Below are positions 17,779-26,694 of a stretch of DNA of 49,499 bases, piece by piece (positions within the stretch are counted from its first letter, which is position 1; every line of letters begins with the position of its first letter). Position numbers and translations under genes: made by a program. Location: assembly GCA_021776515.1 (NCBI GenBank), contig JAJFFS010000009.1:1-49499 (forward strand). Reading direction: 5' to 3'. The DNA comes from Robiginitomaculum sp. (GTDB lineage Bacteria; Pseudomonadota; Alphaproteobacteria; Caulobacterales; Maricaulaceae). The notes beneath the pieces are model-generated. The model ran no database searches. It was not told where the DNA came from and saw nothing but the letters and a program-made list of their open reading frames with translations.

Positions 17779-18864
17779 ATGGATGTTACTCCCATGCCTA
17801 TTGAGCGCGATAACAACGCCTTTCCCATGAGCGAAGCCAATAAACTGGTGGCGGATCTGATGAAACCGGACCCGCGCATTTACTGGCCGGATTTTCTCAT
17901 CTCGGTCACACTGGGCTGGGCCGCCTTTGCCGTTGCCGTCATTTCCCCGACATTTTCTTTTGCCGGGCTAGCCGCCGTGCTGATCTCAACGCTGGCGCTT
18001 TATCGGGCTGTATTATTCACTCATGAGCTGGCGCATTTGAAAACCGGCACATTCAAACTTTTCCGCCTTGTGTGGAATCTCCTGTGCGGTTTTGCCATGC
18101 TGATCCCCAGCTTCACCTATCACGGCGTGCATCGGCACCATCATGTACACAGTGTTTATGGCACGTCCGAAGATGGCGAATATCTGCCCTTTGGCGCGGG
18201 TAATCCTTTTGGCATTATTGGTTATATGTTTTTGATCTTTATCCTGCCGGCTTTTTTTGTGGTCAGGTTTTTGGTGCTGGCTCCGCTCGGCTGGTTGTTG
18301 CCACCCTTGCGTAAACTGGTTTGGGGGCGGGCATCATCGCTCACCATTGATCTGACTTACGTGCGCGCTACACCAAAGGAAGGCGATCCCAAAACCCTGT
18401 GGTTTGCCCAGGAATTTATGGCCTTCGCCTATGGCTGGACCGCCCTGGCGCTGGTCTGGCTGAATATTCTTCCGATAAAGGCGCTGGCCATCTGGTACAC
18501 GGTGGCCGTGCTGATTTTCCTGTTTAACTCTTTGCGCACTTTGGCCGCCCACGCCTATCGCAATCCGGGTCCCGAAAAATTAAGCATGGCCGAGCAATTT
18601 CTGGATAGTGTTGATGTACCGGGTCACCCGGTCATCACCACCCTTTGGGCGCCGGTGGGTTTGCGCTTTCACGCCACCCACCATCTATACCCGCGCATGC
18701 CCTATCATAATCTACCCCACGCCTATGTGCGCCTGCGCGACGGGCTAAGCGATAATTCTATCTATTTACGTGCCAGCCGGAAAAATCTGGCTGATGCTTT
18801 GGTGCGCTTATGGGGCGATGCGGCGGCGGTGGAACGTGATAAACACGCCCACCCGGCGGAGTAA
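17779..18864 (+). CDS. membrane fatty acid desaturase family protein
   Basis: A 361-residue integral membrane di-iron enzyme. Three histidine clusters are present: HELAH at 82-86, HGVHRHHH at 115-122 and HATHHLYP near 297, which bind the two irons and act with oxygen to desaturate or hydroxylate lipid acyl chains. Four to five hydrophobic helices separate them. The substrate is unknown, though LPHAYVRLR after the last box and the overall length resemble the uncharacterised alphaproteobacterial group rather than acyl-lipid delta-9 enzymes. It is followed 2 bp later by the convergent GNAT gene. Confidence 0.85.
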   Translation: MDVTPMPIERDNNAFPMSEANKLVADLMKPDPRIYWPDFLISVTLGWAAFAVAVISPTFSFAGLAAVLISTLALYRAVLFTHELAHLKTGTFKLFRLVWNLLCGFAMLIPSFTYHGVHRHHHVHSVYGTSEDGEYLPFGAGNPFGIIGYMFLIFILPAFFVVRFLVLAPLGWLLPPLRKLVWGRASSLTIDLTYVRATPKEGDPKTLWFAQEFMAFAYGWTALALVWLNILPIKALAIWYTVAVLIFLFNSLRTLAAHAYRNPGPEKLSMAEQFLDSVDVPGHPVITTLWAPVGLRFHATHHLYPRMPYHNLPHAYVRLRDGLSDNSIYLRASRKNLADALVRLWGDAAAVERDKHAHPAE

Positions 18865-18866
18865 AC

Positions 18867-19439
18867 TCAAGCCTTTAGCCGCGCCTCTAGCCCGACTTTC
18901 ACCCCCGGCCATTCCTCACGCAGGATTGAGAAAAACACTGAATCTCGCCAGGAACCATCCCACAGCCTGACATGGTGGCGCAGTGTGCCTTCACGCACAG
19001 CACCCAATTTGATCATGGCATTTTGGCTGTGCACATTTTTAATGTGGGTTTTTAACTCTACGCGTTCTGCACCACATGCAAACGCGTGATCCAGTAATAG
19101 CAATTTACACTCCGGGTTGACCATCGTGCCGCGATGGTCCGTCACATACCAGGTCCAGCCAATTTCCACGCGGTCAAATTGAGGTGTGATGACCAGATAG
19201 GCGCTATGGCCTATCACCTCATCACCAATAATAACCGCATGGCTGATGGCACTGCCTCGGGCTTGCTCTGCCAGACGGTCATCAAACCAGGCATCAAAGT
19301 GTTCACCATCACCGCGAATAGTCATTAACCGCCACATGTCAGGCACATCTGCGGCTTCGCGCATGGCCTCACGATGCGCCTCAACCAAAGGCTCAAGGCG
19401 CACGGTGTTTCCAATCAGGGTTTCGGCAACAAGCTCCAT
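18867..19439 (-). CDS. GNAT family N-acetyltransferase (RimJ/RimL type)
   Basis: A 190-residue acetyl-CoA-dependent acetyltransferase. It has the RimJ/RimL opening GNTVRLEPL, the central strand VEIGWTWYVTDHRGT where the acetyl-CoA pyrophosphate loop forms, and the closing NVHSQNAMIKLGAVREG typical of amine-acetylating members. The target cannot be assigned. Its start overlaps the stop of the glycosyltransferase gene by one base (TAATG), so translation is coupled; it is the last gene of the ychF operon. Confidence 0.88.
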   Translation of the reverse strand: MELVAETLIGNTVRLEPLVEAHREAMREAADVPDMWRLMTIRGDGEHFDAWFDDRLAEQARGSAISHAVIIGDEVIGHSAYLVITPQFDRVEIGWTWYVTDHRGTMVNPECKLLLLDHAFACGAERVELKTHIKNVHSQNAMIKLGAVREGTLRHHVRLWDGSWRDSVFFSILREEWPGVKVGLEARLKA

Positions 19440-20197
19440 TATGCCTTATCTTTCTGTGCCCATAACTCAAACAACCGTGCCTCTTTCAAAAAAGCATAAT
19501 GGCCGTTCATAACGCTTAAGATAAAGCCGCCCAGTCCATTTAAACAATGGCGGCGAAAGAGATATGTCTTTACGAAAATCAACGGGCCGACAAGAACGAG
19601 TTTTAGTAGATTTGGGCGTTTGCCTGCCTCAAATTTTTCCGCCGCCCTTAGCCTTGAATAGCTCTCTATTTTACCCAAACGCAAACCAATTTCATCATCA
19701 CCATAATGAATGATCGCACCCCTGGCATCGCGCACCTTACCTTTCATACTAATGGATTCATGCACCAGCTTTGGCGCAAAACGGGCTACATCTTTGCGAA
19801 AGAAACGAATTTGCCTTTGCCCGTGTGTCCAGGGATGAGGGCGTTTACCCAGCACCATATCTCTGCGCGGAATGCTCAAACCGGCACAATCCGGCGCCGT
19901 TATGAACTCACGTAGTTCTTCGCGTAATTGCGCCGTCACTTCCTCATCGGCATCAAGGGTGAGCGCATAATCTTTTTCGCAAAGACCCAGAGCATAATTT
20001 TTCTGCGCGGCAAAATTTTCAAAACCATGATGCACCACATGAGGGGTGAATTGCCGGGCGATCTCAAGGGTTTTGTCTGTACTGCCAGAATCCACCACCA
20101 CCACATGGGCAAAATCCGCAACACTGCGCAAGGCGCGGCCAATATGGCGCTCTTCATTCAAGGTGATGATAAAGACGCTGGCGTCAATTTTGGTCAT
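19439..20197 (-). CDS. glycosyltransferase family 2, WaaE/KdtX-like
   Basis: A 252-residue GT-A fold enzyme. The N-terminus SVFIITLNEERHIGRAL and VVVDSGSTDKT are GT2 nucleotide-sugar motifs, followed by the metal site LDADEE near 82-87. PHPWTHGQRQIRFFRKD resembles WaaE-type transferases that add a sugar to the lipopolysaccharide inner core. A hydrophobic stretch near the C-terminus (LVLVGPLIFVKTYLF) suggests membrane association. It lies 22 bp after ychF and overlaps the GNAT gene. A core lipopolysaccharide role fits the lipid A genes further right but is inferred. Confidence 0.85.
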   Translation of the reverse strand: MTKIDASVFIITLNEERHIGRALRSVADFAHVVVVDSGSTDKTLEIARQFTPHVVHHGFENFAAQKNYALGLCEKDYALTLDADEEVTAQLREELREFITAPDCAGLSIPRRDMVLGKRPHPWTHGQRQIRFFRKDVARFAPKLVHESISMKGKVRDARGAIIHYGDDEIGLRLGKIESYSRLRAAEKFEAGKRPNLLKLVLVGPLIFVKTYLFRRHCLNGLGGFILSVMNGHYAFLKEARLFELWAQKDKA

Positions 20198-20219
20198 GAG
20201 CGACCCATCTGGTTAAACG

Positions 20220-21317
20220 CTATACATTAAAGCGAAAATGCAACACATCGCCATCGGCGACGATATACTCTTTGCCTTCGGCGCGCATTTTTCCCGCTTC
20301 CTTGGCACCCAGTTCGCCATCACAGGCAACAAAATCTTCATAGGCGATGGTTTCAGCGCGGATAAAGCCTTTTTCAAAATCTCCATGGATGACCCCGGCG
20401 GCCTTTGGCGCATTAACGCCTTTTTTAATGGTCCAGGCACGGGCCTCTTTTGGCCCGACGGTGAAATAGGTTTGCAAGTCCAATAGCTCATAACCGGCAT
20501 GGATAAGGCGATCCAGTCCCGGTTCCTCCAGTGCCAGCTCAGCCAGATATTCGTCTCGTTCCCCGGCTTCCAGCACAGCAAGCTCGGCCTCGATCTGCGC
20601 CGAGATCACCACCACCGGCGCGCCCTCGGTTTTGGCAAATTCCTCGACGGTGCGCGAATAGGCATTGCCGGTACCGGCACTGGCCTCGTCCACATTGCAC
20701 ACGAACATGATGGGTTTTGCGGTCAGCAATTGCAAAGCGCGCCACGCCTTGCGGTCATCATCGGGCACTTTGGCACGCCGCGCCGGATTGCCTTCGCGCA
20801 ATTGTTCCAGCGCCAAATCCATCAACGCAATGGCAGCCTTGGCTTCCTTATCGCCAGAGCGGGCCTTTTTTTCGGCACTGGCCACGCGCTTCTCCAGACT
20901 TTCAAGATCGGCCAGCATCAGTTCCGTTTCCACGGTTTCCATATCGCTTAGGGGGTCGATCTGACCGTTAACATGGGTGATGTCGTCATCATCAAAACAG
21001 CGCAGCACATAAAGCACCGCATCCACTTCGCGGATGGTAGCCAGAAACTGATTGCCCAGCCCCTCGCCCTTGGATGCGCCCTTAACCAGACCGGCAATAT
21101 CGACAAAATTCATCCGTGCCGGGATCAGTTCTTTTGAACCGGCAATGGCTGCCAGTTTGGCAAGGCGCGGCTCCGGCACAGCCACTTCACCCACATTAGG
21201 CTCGATAGTACAAAACGGATAATTTGCCGCCTGCGCCGCCGCCGTTTGCGTCAGTGCATTAAACAGTGTCGATTTGCCTACATTAGGTAGACCAACGATG
21301 CCGCATTTAAATCCCAT
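20220..21317 (-). CDS. ychF: redox-regulated ATPase/GTPase YchF (OLA1 type)
   Basis: A 365-residue P-loop protein of normal length. G1 is GLPNVGKST at 8-16, NYPFCTIEPN follows, and the DxxG switch is DIAGLVKGASKGEGLGN. The nucleotide-specificity motif is NVDE instead of NKxD, as is usual in YchF, which hydrolyses ATP. A coiled coil and the C-terminal TGS domain (QTYFTVGPKEARAW) complete it. The protein associates with ribosomes. ATG 21317 (MGFKCGIVG) is the family start; the frame extends 21 codons upstream without homology. It heads the operon ychF, glycosyltransferase, GNAT. Confidence 0.95.
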   Translation of the reverse strand: MGFKCGIVGLPNVGKSTLFNALTQTAAAQAANYPFCTIEPNVGEVAVPEPRLAKLAAIAGSKELIPARMNFVDIAGLVKGASKGEGLGNQFLATIREVDAVLYVLRCFDDDDITHVNGQIDPLSDMETVETELMLADLESLEKRVASAEKKARSGDKEAKAAIALMDLALEQLREGNPARRAKVPDDDRKAWRALQLLTAKPIMFVCNVDEASAGTGNAYSRTVEEFAKTEGAPVVVISAQIEAELAVLEAGERDEYLAELALEEPGLDRLIHAGYELLDLQTYFTVGPKEARAWTIKKGVNAPKAAGVIHGDFEKGFIRAETIAYEDFVACDGELGAKEAGKMRAEGKEYIVADGDVLHFRFNV

Positions 21318-21488
21318 GGTCGCGCTCCGGTTGAAGGTGCGGTTCTTTTCAGACAGCGCCAGTGTCGTCAAGCAGGGCAACCGCCATTCATATTTGTTTG
21401 GTGCCTATTACTTGACGATTGCGCACAGGCACGACAATGATCCTACCTTGCATAAAATGCCGGACCAAACCGGCAGGGGAGATAATAT

Positions 21489-21896
21489 ATGTTTGACTTT
21501 ACGGCACACGAAGCGGCAGGGCTGTACCTGGCACTTAACCTGATTTTACTTTTTATTCTGGGCTTTCGTGCCATCAAGGCACGGCAAACCACCGGTATTG
21601 GCCTTGGCCATGGCGATAATGAAGACATGATGCGGGCCATGCGCATCCATGCCAATTTTGCTGAATATGCACCTTTGCCCCTCATTGGGCTTTTTGCGCT
21701 GGGCGCTCTGGGTGCCTCCGCTATGGTCATCCACGTATTCGGCATCGTCTTTACACTGGCCCGTTATGCGCACGCCTTTGGCTTTACCTCAGCGGGTGAA
21801 GGCAGACCTCTTGGCCGGTTTTATGGTATAATTTTTACTGGCCTCACGATTTTAGCCGAAGCGCTGGCGCTGCTGTATTTCATCTTCCTCGGCTAA
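21489..21896 (+). CDS. MAPEG family membrane protein
   Basis: A 135-residue protein with four hydrophobic helices. The N-terminal loop contains RAMRIHANFAEYAPLPLIG, the MAPEG signature with its conserved asparagine and glutamate, and RYAHAFGF follows near 92-99. Eukaryotic MAPEG enzymes transfer glutathione or isomerise eicosanoids in membranes; bacterial substrates are mostly unknown. A ggggag site precedes ATG 21489. It is divergent from ychF (171 bp apart) and 42 bp upstream of pmbA. Confidence 0.88.
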   Translation: MFDFTAHEAAGLYLALNLILLFILGFRAIKARQTTGIGLGHGDNEDMMRAMRIHANFAEYAPLPLIGLFALGALGASAMVIHVFGIVFTLARYAHAFGFTSAGEGRPLGRFYGIIFTGLTILAEALALLYFIFLG

Positions 21897-21910
21897 AGCT
21901 GATTGCGAGA

Positions 21911-21942
21911 CCATGGGCGCGGGGTTACACCTTCGCCCATGG
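21911..21942 (+). promoter_or_regulatory. perfect inverted repeat covering the pmbA start codon
   Basis: CCATGGGCG (21911-21919) pairs exactly with CGCCCATGG (21934-21942), with a 14-base loop. The ATG of pmbA is inside the right arm, so the hairpin would hide the start codon. No other ribosome binding site is obvious. Confidence 0.45.
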
Positions 21943-23303
21943 ATGATATAAATGATCAGTCGCCGGAAACGGCGCAGTTTGCCCCGCTTGTCAAAGAGCT
22001 TGTTGGACTGGCCCTGAAAAATGGTGCGACAGCCGCCGAAGCGGTCATTGTACAATCACGCGCCGTGGATGTTTCTGTGCGCGAAGGTGTGCGCGAAGAA
22101 GTGGAAAGCGCGGAAAGTCAGGACCTGGGCCTGCGGGTGCTGATCGGTAAACGTCAGGCGGGTATTTCATCCTCTGATCTTTCTTCTGCCGGTCTTGAAA
22201 AACTGGCCGGGCGTGCCTGCGCCATGGCCAAAGCCGCCCCGGAAGACCCCTATTGCGGTCTGGCGGACCCGGAGCAACTAGCGGCAGAAAATCAGGATTT
22301 TGATCTTTTTGATCCCGGTGTGCCCGATATTGAACACCTGACCGAAACCGCCCTTGCCACCGAGGCGGCAGCATTGGGCGTCAAAAAAGTCAGCAAGTCC
22401 GGCGGTGCTTCATCTGGCTGGAGTGCAACGGCAGTTAATGTATATGCCAGCAACGGGTTTGAGACGGCACGGCGCAAAACCTCGCATGGGCGCAGCGTTA
22501 TGGTACTGGCCGAGCAAGATGGTGCCATGGAGCGCGACTGGGCGCAAAGTACAGCCCATTGGGCAGAAGATTTACGCACATGCGAAGATGTCGGCCTGGA
22601 GGCCGGAATGCGCACTGCGGCACGCCTTGGCGCTGTTAAACTGCCCAGCGCCAGTATGGCGGTGATGTTTGAGCCACGCACCGCACGCGCTCTGCTGGGC
22701 ATGTTGTTGGGGGCCATATCCGGCCCCGGTGTTGCCCGTGGTATTTCATTCCTCAAAGATAAAATGAACGCACAGGTTTTTGCACCGGGCTTTGAAATCA
22801 TCGAAGACCCGTTTCGCCATCGCGGGCTTGGCTCTTCCGCCGTAGATGGCGAAGGACTGGCAAGGCAAAAGTGGCAATTGGTCCAAGATGGTCATTTGAC
22901 CACATGGCTTCACTCGCTGTCTTCAGCCCGGCAATTGGGCGAAACACCAACAGGCCACGGCGCACTGGGCCTGGGCGGACCACCAGGGGTGGGCACCACC
23001 AATGTGCATATTGTTGCCGGGGTTAAAACACCGGAAGAGCTAATGGCGGATATGGGCAAGGGTATTTTGGTCACTGACGCTTTTGGACCCTCATTTAATG
23101 CTGGCACGGGCGACTGGTCGGTTGGTATTGCCGGGTTTGAGGTCAGGAACGGGGTTCGTGCCGGGGCGGTCAATGAGATGACGGTTGCCGGTAATTTGAT
23201 GGATATTTATGCGCGTCTTATTGCCGCTTCTGATCTGGAATTTCTTGGCAGCACCAACACACCTTCGCTAATGGTCGAAGACCTTAGCGTCGCCGGGCAA
23301 TGA
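21939..23303 (+). CDS. pmbA: TldD/PmbA family metalloprotease component
   Basis: A 454-residue protein of the PmbA half of the TldD-PmbA (TldE) protease, which degrades unfolded peptides and matures some modified peptides such as microcin. Family segments seen are AEAVIVQSRAVDVSVREG near the N-terminus, SSDLSSAGLEKLAGRA, and FEPRTARALLGMLLGAISG near 245. Towards the end are GTGDWSVGIAGFEVRNG and MTVAGNLMDIYARL. The HExxxH zinc motif belongs to TldD and is absent here as expected; no tldD is in the window. Its ATG lies in an inverted repeat, and its TGA overlaps the next gene by 4 bp. Confidence 0.92.
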   Translation: MDDINDQSPETAQFAPLVKELVGLALKNGATAAEAVIVQSRAVDVSVREGVREEVESAESQDLGLRVLIGKRQAGISSSDLSSAGLEKLAGRACAMAKAAPEDPYCGLADPEQLAAENQDFDLFDPGVPDIEHLTETALATEAAALGVKKVSKSGGASSGWSATAVNVYASNGFETARRKTSHGRSVMVLAEQDGAMERDWAQSTAHWAEDLRTCEDVGLEAGMRTAARLGAVKLPSASMAVMFEPRTARALLGMLLGAISGPGVARGISFLKDKMNAQVFAPGFEIIEDPFRHRGLGSSAVDGEGLARQKWQLVQDGHLTTWLHSLSSARQLGETPTGHGALGLGGPPGVGTTNVHIVAGVKTPEELMADMGKGILVTDAFGPSFNAGTGDWSVGIAGFEVRNGVRAGAVNEMTVAGNLMDIYARLIAASDLEFLGSTNTPSLMVEDLSVAGQ

Positions 23304-24106
23304 ACGCGGACAACATATCTGACCTGACATTGTTGCACGAGGCGGCACGGCACGGCGGTGCCTGCGCCATGAGCTGGTTCTCAGACCCTGGCGAAATTAC
23401 CCAGAAAAGCCATAACCATCCGGTGACCCAGGCCGATCTGCAAACTGACGCCCTGCTACGTGATTTTTTAAGCGCTGCACGGCCAGACTATGGCTGGCTA
23501 TCCGAAGAAAGCCATGACGATGGGTCCCGGTTAATCGCAAGGCGCAGTTTCGTGGTGGATCCCATTGATGGCACGCGTGCGTTTATTCAGGGCAAGCCGC
23601 ATTTTACCGTCTGTATTGCCGTGATTGAGGCTGGGCGCCCAATTGCCGCCGTGGTTTATAATCCGGCTTTGGATGAAATGTATTGCGCACAAACGGGCAA
23701 AGGGGCGACGTGTAATGACACCCCTGTTGCTGTCAGCAACACCTGCGAACTGGAAGGCATAAACATGCTGGCCAGTGATGGTTTGTTCGCTCATAAAAAC
23801 TGGGCGCAACCCTGGCCAAAAATGCACACCGGCACACGCAATTCCATGGCCTATCGCATGGCATTGGTTGGTGCCGGGCAATGGGATGCTACCTTGACCT
23901 TGCGGCCAAAATCGGATTGGGACATTGCCGCCGCCGAGCTGATCGCAACAGAGGCCGGGGCCATAATTACTGACCCGGCGGGGCAAGCCTTTCGTTATGA
24001 CCTGCCAAAGACTGTAAAAGATGGCGTGATTTGCGCTGGCCCCGCTTTGCACACCCTGATATTAGAACGCGTTCGTAATTCAAAAAAATCGAGACAAACC
24101 CCATGA
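23300..24106 (+). CDS. inositol monophosphatase family, CysQ-like 3'(2'),5'-bisphosphate nucleotidase
   Basis: A 268-residue magnesium-dependent phosphatase. The signature VVDPIDGTRAF is at 85-95 (D87, D90 and T92 bind metal and water), with E69/E70 upstream in LSEES and SDWDIAAAEL near 210 carrying the last metal ligand. Family members remove phosphate from 3'-phosphoadenosine 5'-phosphate or inositol phosphate. Family context in alphaproteobacteria, between pmbA and DUF4170, usually carries the CysQ label. Its start overlaps the pmbA stop and its stop overlaps the DUF4170 start, each by 4 bp (ATGA). Confidence 0.85.
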   Translation: MNADNISDLTLLHEAARHGGACAMSWFSDPGEITQKSHNHPVTQADLQTDALLRDFLSAARPDYGWLSEESHDDGSRLIARRSFVVDPIDGTRAFIQGKPHFTVCIAVIEAGRPIAAVVYNPALDEMYCAQTGKGATCNDTPVAVSNTCELEGINMLASDGLFAHKNWAQPWPKMHTGTRNSMAYRMALVGAGQWDATLTLRPKSDWDIAAAELIATEAGAIITDPAGQAFRYDLPKTVKDGVICAGPALHTLILERVRNSKKSRQTP

Positions 24107-24360
24107 ACACTCCGCGTCAGCGCACAGATGAAAAACAACTCCTGCACATTGTCATTGGCGGCGAGCTGAATGACGTCAACAAGGTTTATTTCAAGGACTT
24201 GAGCAAACTGGATTTTATCGGTGCCTACCCCGATCATGCCAGCGCCTATGCCGCCTGGAAATCTGCCGCCCAGCAAACCGTGGATAACGCCCATATGCGT
24301 TATTTTATTATCCATGCCCACCGCCTGATTGACCCGGAACACGACCATCACGACAACTGA
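24103..24360 (+). CDS. DUF4170 family protein
   Basis: An 85-residue protein containing LHIVIGGELND, FIGAYPDHASAYAAWK and MRYFIIHAHRL, which define DUF4170, an alphaproteobacterial family of unknown function. The compact alpha/beta pattern suggests a small regulator or binding protein. It is found again and again between cysQ-like and lipid A genes, so a link to lipopolysaccharide synthesis is plausible but unproven. It overlaps the preceding stop by 4 bp, and the next gene starts 32 bp before its end. Confidence 0.82.
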   Translation: MNTPRQRTDEKQLLHIVIGGELNDVNKVYFKDLSKLDFIGAYPDHASAYAAWKSAAQQTVDNAHMRYFIIHAHRLIDPEHDHHDN

Positions 24361-26083
24361 TAGAAATTCCTCTCTTCGCTTCTGGCGGCAATGGGTAGCG
24401 CCACATTGGCCACAACTGGTTCTGGCGGGTACCCTTATGGTGTTGGTTGCCGGGGCAAACTCGCTTTACCCCGTTATCGTCCGCTGGGCGGTTACCCTGC
24501 TGTCGGCAAATGATCCGCGCATACTGGGTGTGGTTCCTCTTGGTATTATAGCACTGACACTTTTCAAGGCGGCCTCGCTTTACGGGCAAACTTTGGTCAC
24601 TAATGCGCTTGGTCTGCGTATCGCCACGCACTTGCAAAATGTGTTGTTTGGGCATTTGCTGGGCGCGGACTTTGGCCAGACCAGCCGCGTTCCAACGGGG
24701 CAGTGGGTGTCACGCCTGACCAATGATATTAATCTGGTGCGCGAGGCTTCATCCCGCGCCTTGACCAATCTGGTGCGCGATGCCCTGACGGTTATCGGTA
24801 CAATTGCCGTCATGATCTGGATAGACTGGTTGTTGGCGGCACTGGTGTTTGCACTTTATCCACTGGCGGCATTGCCGGTGATACATATTGGCAAGACCGT
24901 GCGCCGCCTTTCAACGCGAGGGCAGGCCCAGCTTGGCCGGTTAACTGCGCTTTTGACCGAAAGCCTTTCAGGAACACGTATGGTCAAAACCTATCAGTTG
25001 GAAGACCATGAACAACAACGTGCCGACAACAGCTTTGAGGAACGCCGGATACTTGGCTTTAAGGTTATGGCCAAAAAAGCCCAAGTGGACCCGCTATTGG
25101 AAATCGCCGGTGGTATCGCCTTTGCCGCCGTTCTGGCCTTTGCCGGATGGCGGGCCAGCACTAATGGTGCGCCCATTGCCAATCTTATCGGCTTTATAAC
25201 GGCGTTGGCGGTGATGGCCCCGGCGGTACGGGCCATTGGCACGCTAAATGCGGTCTGGCAGGAAGGGGCGGCAGCGCTTGACCGGGTATTTGCGCTGCTT
25301 GATGAGAAACCGGAAATAACCGAAAGCCCCGATGCAACGCCCCTGAACGTGACCAAAGGCGAGGTGCGTTTTGATGATGTGAGGCTTTCCTATGACGGCG
25401 GCAATGCCGTACTGACTGACATCAGCTTTTGCGCCCCGGCGGGCAAGACCCTGGCGCTTGTGGGGCCATCAGGGGCAGGAAAGACCAGCATCTTTAATCT
25501 TATCCCCCGGCTTTATGATCCCGATGCGGGCAGTATTTGCATTGATGGCACGCCCATAACCGATGTCACATTGGCCTCATTACGCGAAACAATTGCGCTG
25601 GTGTCGCAAGATGCAGTTCTGTTTGACGGCAGCATCTATGAGAACATCGCCTTTGGGCGCCTTGGTGCCTTGCAGGATGATGTGATTGACGCAGCCAAAA
25701 AGGCAGCCGCCCATGAGTTTATTCAAGACCAGCCCGAAGGTTACCAAACGCAGGTTGGCGAACATGGCCACCGGCTTTCAGGGGGGCAGAGACAGCGCAT
25801 AGCCCTGGCCCGTGCGCTGCTTAAAGACGCGCCCATTTTATTACTGGATGAAGCCACAAGCGCGCTGGATGCAGAAGCGGAGGTCAAGGTACAAAAAGCG
25901 CTGGCGGTGTTAAGCCAGGGCCGCACGACCATTATGATCGCCCATCGTCTGGCCAGCGTCCGCAAGGCAGACCATATCCTTGTTCTTGACGAGGGGCGCA
26001 TAGGGGAAGAAGGCAGTCACGACGAATTGCTTGCCCGCGGCGGGCTTTATGCCCGTCTGGCAAAGGAACAGTTCAGCGATTAA
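24329..26083 (+). CDS. ABC exporter, fused membrane and ATPase domains (MsbA-like)
   Basis: A 584-residue half-transporter. Residues about 20-310 hold six membrane helices; the C-terminal ATPase has Walker A GPSGAGKTS near 380, signature LSGGQRQR near 483, Walker B ILLLDEATSALD near 503 and the H-loop IMIAHRLAS. The nearest family is the lipid exporters typified by MsbA, which flips lipid A-core to the outer leaflet of the inner membrane. The neighbouring KDO-lipid A genes support this. The start is uncertain: a stop codon directly precedes TTG 24329 and there is no in-frame ATG before codon 37, so TTG is the most plausible start. It overlaps the convergent lipoprotein gene by 4 bp. Confidence 0.88.
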   Translation: MTRNTTITTTDRNSSLRFWRQWVAPHWPQLVLAGTLMVLVAGANSLYPVIVRWAVTLLSANDPRILGVVPLGIIALTLFKAASLYGQTLVTNALGLRIATHLQNVLFGHLLGADFGQTSRVPTGQWVSRLTNDINLVREASSRALTNLVRDALTVIGTIAVMIWIDWLLAALVFALYPLAALPVIHIGKTVRRLSTRGQAQLGRLTALLTESLSGTRMVKTYQLEDHEQQRADNSFEERRILGFKVMAKKAQVDPLLEIAGGIAFAAVLAFAGWRASTNGAPIANLIGFITALAVMAPAVRAIGTLNAVWQEGAAALDRVFALLDEKPEITESPDATPLNVTKGEVRFDDVRLSYDGGNAVLTDISFCAPAGKTLALVGPSGAGKTSIFNLIPRLYDPDAGSICIDGTPITDVTLASLRETIALVSQDAVLFDGSIYENIAFGRLGALQDDVIDAAKKAAAHEFIQDQPEGYQTQVGEHGHRLSGGQRQRIALARALLKDAPILLLDEATSALDAEAEVKVQKALAVLSQGRTTIMIAHRLASVRKADHILVLDEGRIGEEGSHDELLARGGLYARLAKEQFSD

Positions 26084-26694
26084 TCGCTCTCGGCTTTAGC
26101 CAGTTCATCAGCGGCCCATTCTCCAAGCTCACGCCCGGCACTATGCGCGGCTTCATCTATTGCCGCCGCAATGGCACTGAGCTGGTTCTCCCTAGCCCGT
26201 ACGGTAGCGTTAAACTGTTTTTGGGCAATCAAGGTACGAGAACGCCGGTTAATCAACTTGGCACGGATGGTCACCCGACCAAGGGGTGCGGCCTCATCAC
26301 CGTTATCGTAGACAATTTCAAAATGACGGATCTCAGCCATCATACCAAAGGCCGGATGCACCCCCTCTTGCGGGGCAACCACATTCAGCCTGCCCGTTGC
26401 CAACAGCGAATCCCCCAATAACTCAGCCATAATTTGTGGTACCGGTGCAGCCCAGCGTGCGCCGGCGGTATAGGCAATGCCCTGCTCGCCCTGCACAACG
26501 GCAATGCGATTATTGCGCAAGGCCTTGGGCGTACGTGGTAATTCGACCAGCACCACAGGTGTGGCAGCCAAATCTTCGGGCAAGGTTATTTCGCTAAGCC
26601 TGAAAATATCCGGATCCGGCCCCGGTTTGGGCAAGACCGAAATACACGATGCCAGCATTATTGATGCTGCTAAAACTGTTATGTACCCCCTCAT
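26080..26694 (-). CDS. ABC-type transport auxiliary lipoprotein (PqiC/DUF330-like)
   Basis: A 204-residue lipoprotein with lipobox LASC (C17). The mature part includes IFRLSEITLP, IAYTAGARWAAPVPQIMAE and a C-terminal helix, matching the outer-membrane lipoprotein partner of Mla/Pqi-type lipid transporters. It is the last gene of a four-gene operon: permease, ATPase, MCE protein and lipoprotein. Its start overlaps the MCE gene's stop by 4 bp. It probably anchors the MCE protein bridge at the outer membrane (inference from the family). Confidence 0.85.
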   Translation of the reverse strand: MRGYITVLAASIMLASCISVLPKPGPDPDIFRLSEITLPEDLAATPVVLVELPRTPKALRNNRIAVVQGEQGIAYTAGARWAAPVPQIMAELLGDSLLATGRLNVVAPQEGVHPAFGMMAEIRHFEIVYDNGDEAAPLGRVTIRAKLINRRSRTLIAQKQFNATVRARENQLSAIAAAIDEAAHSAGRELGEWAADELAKAESD

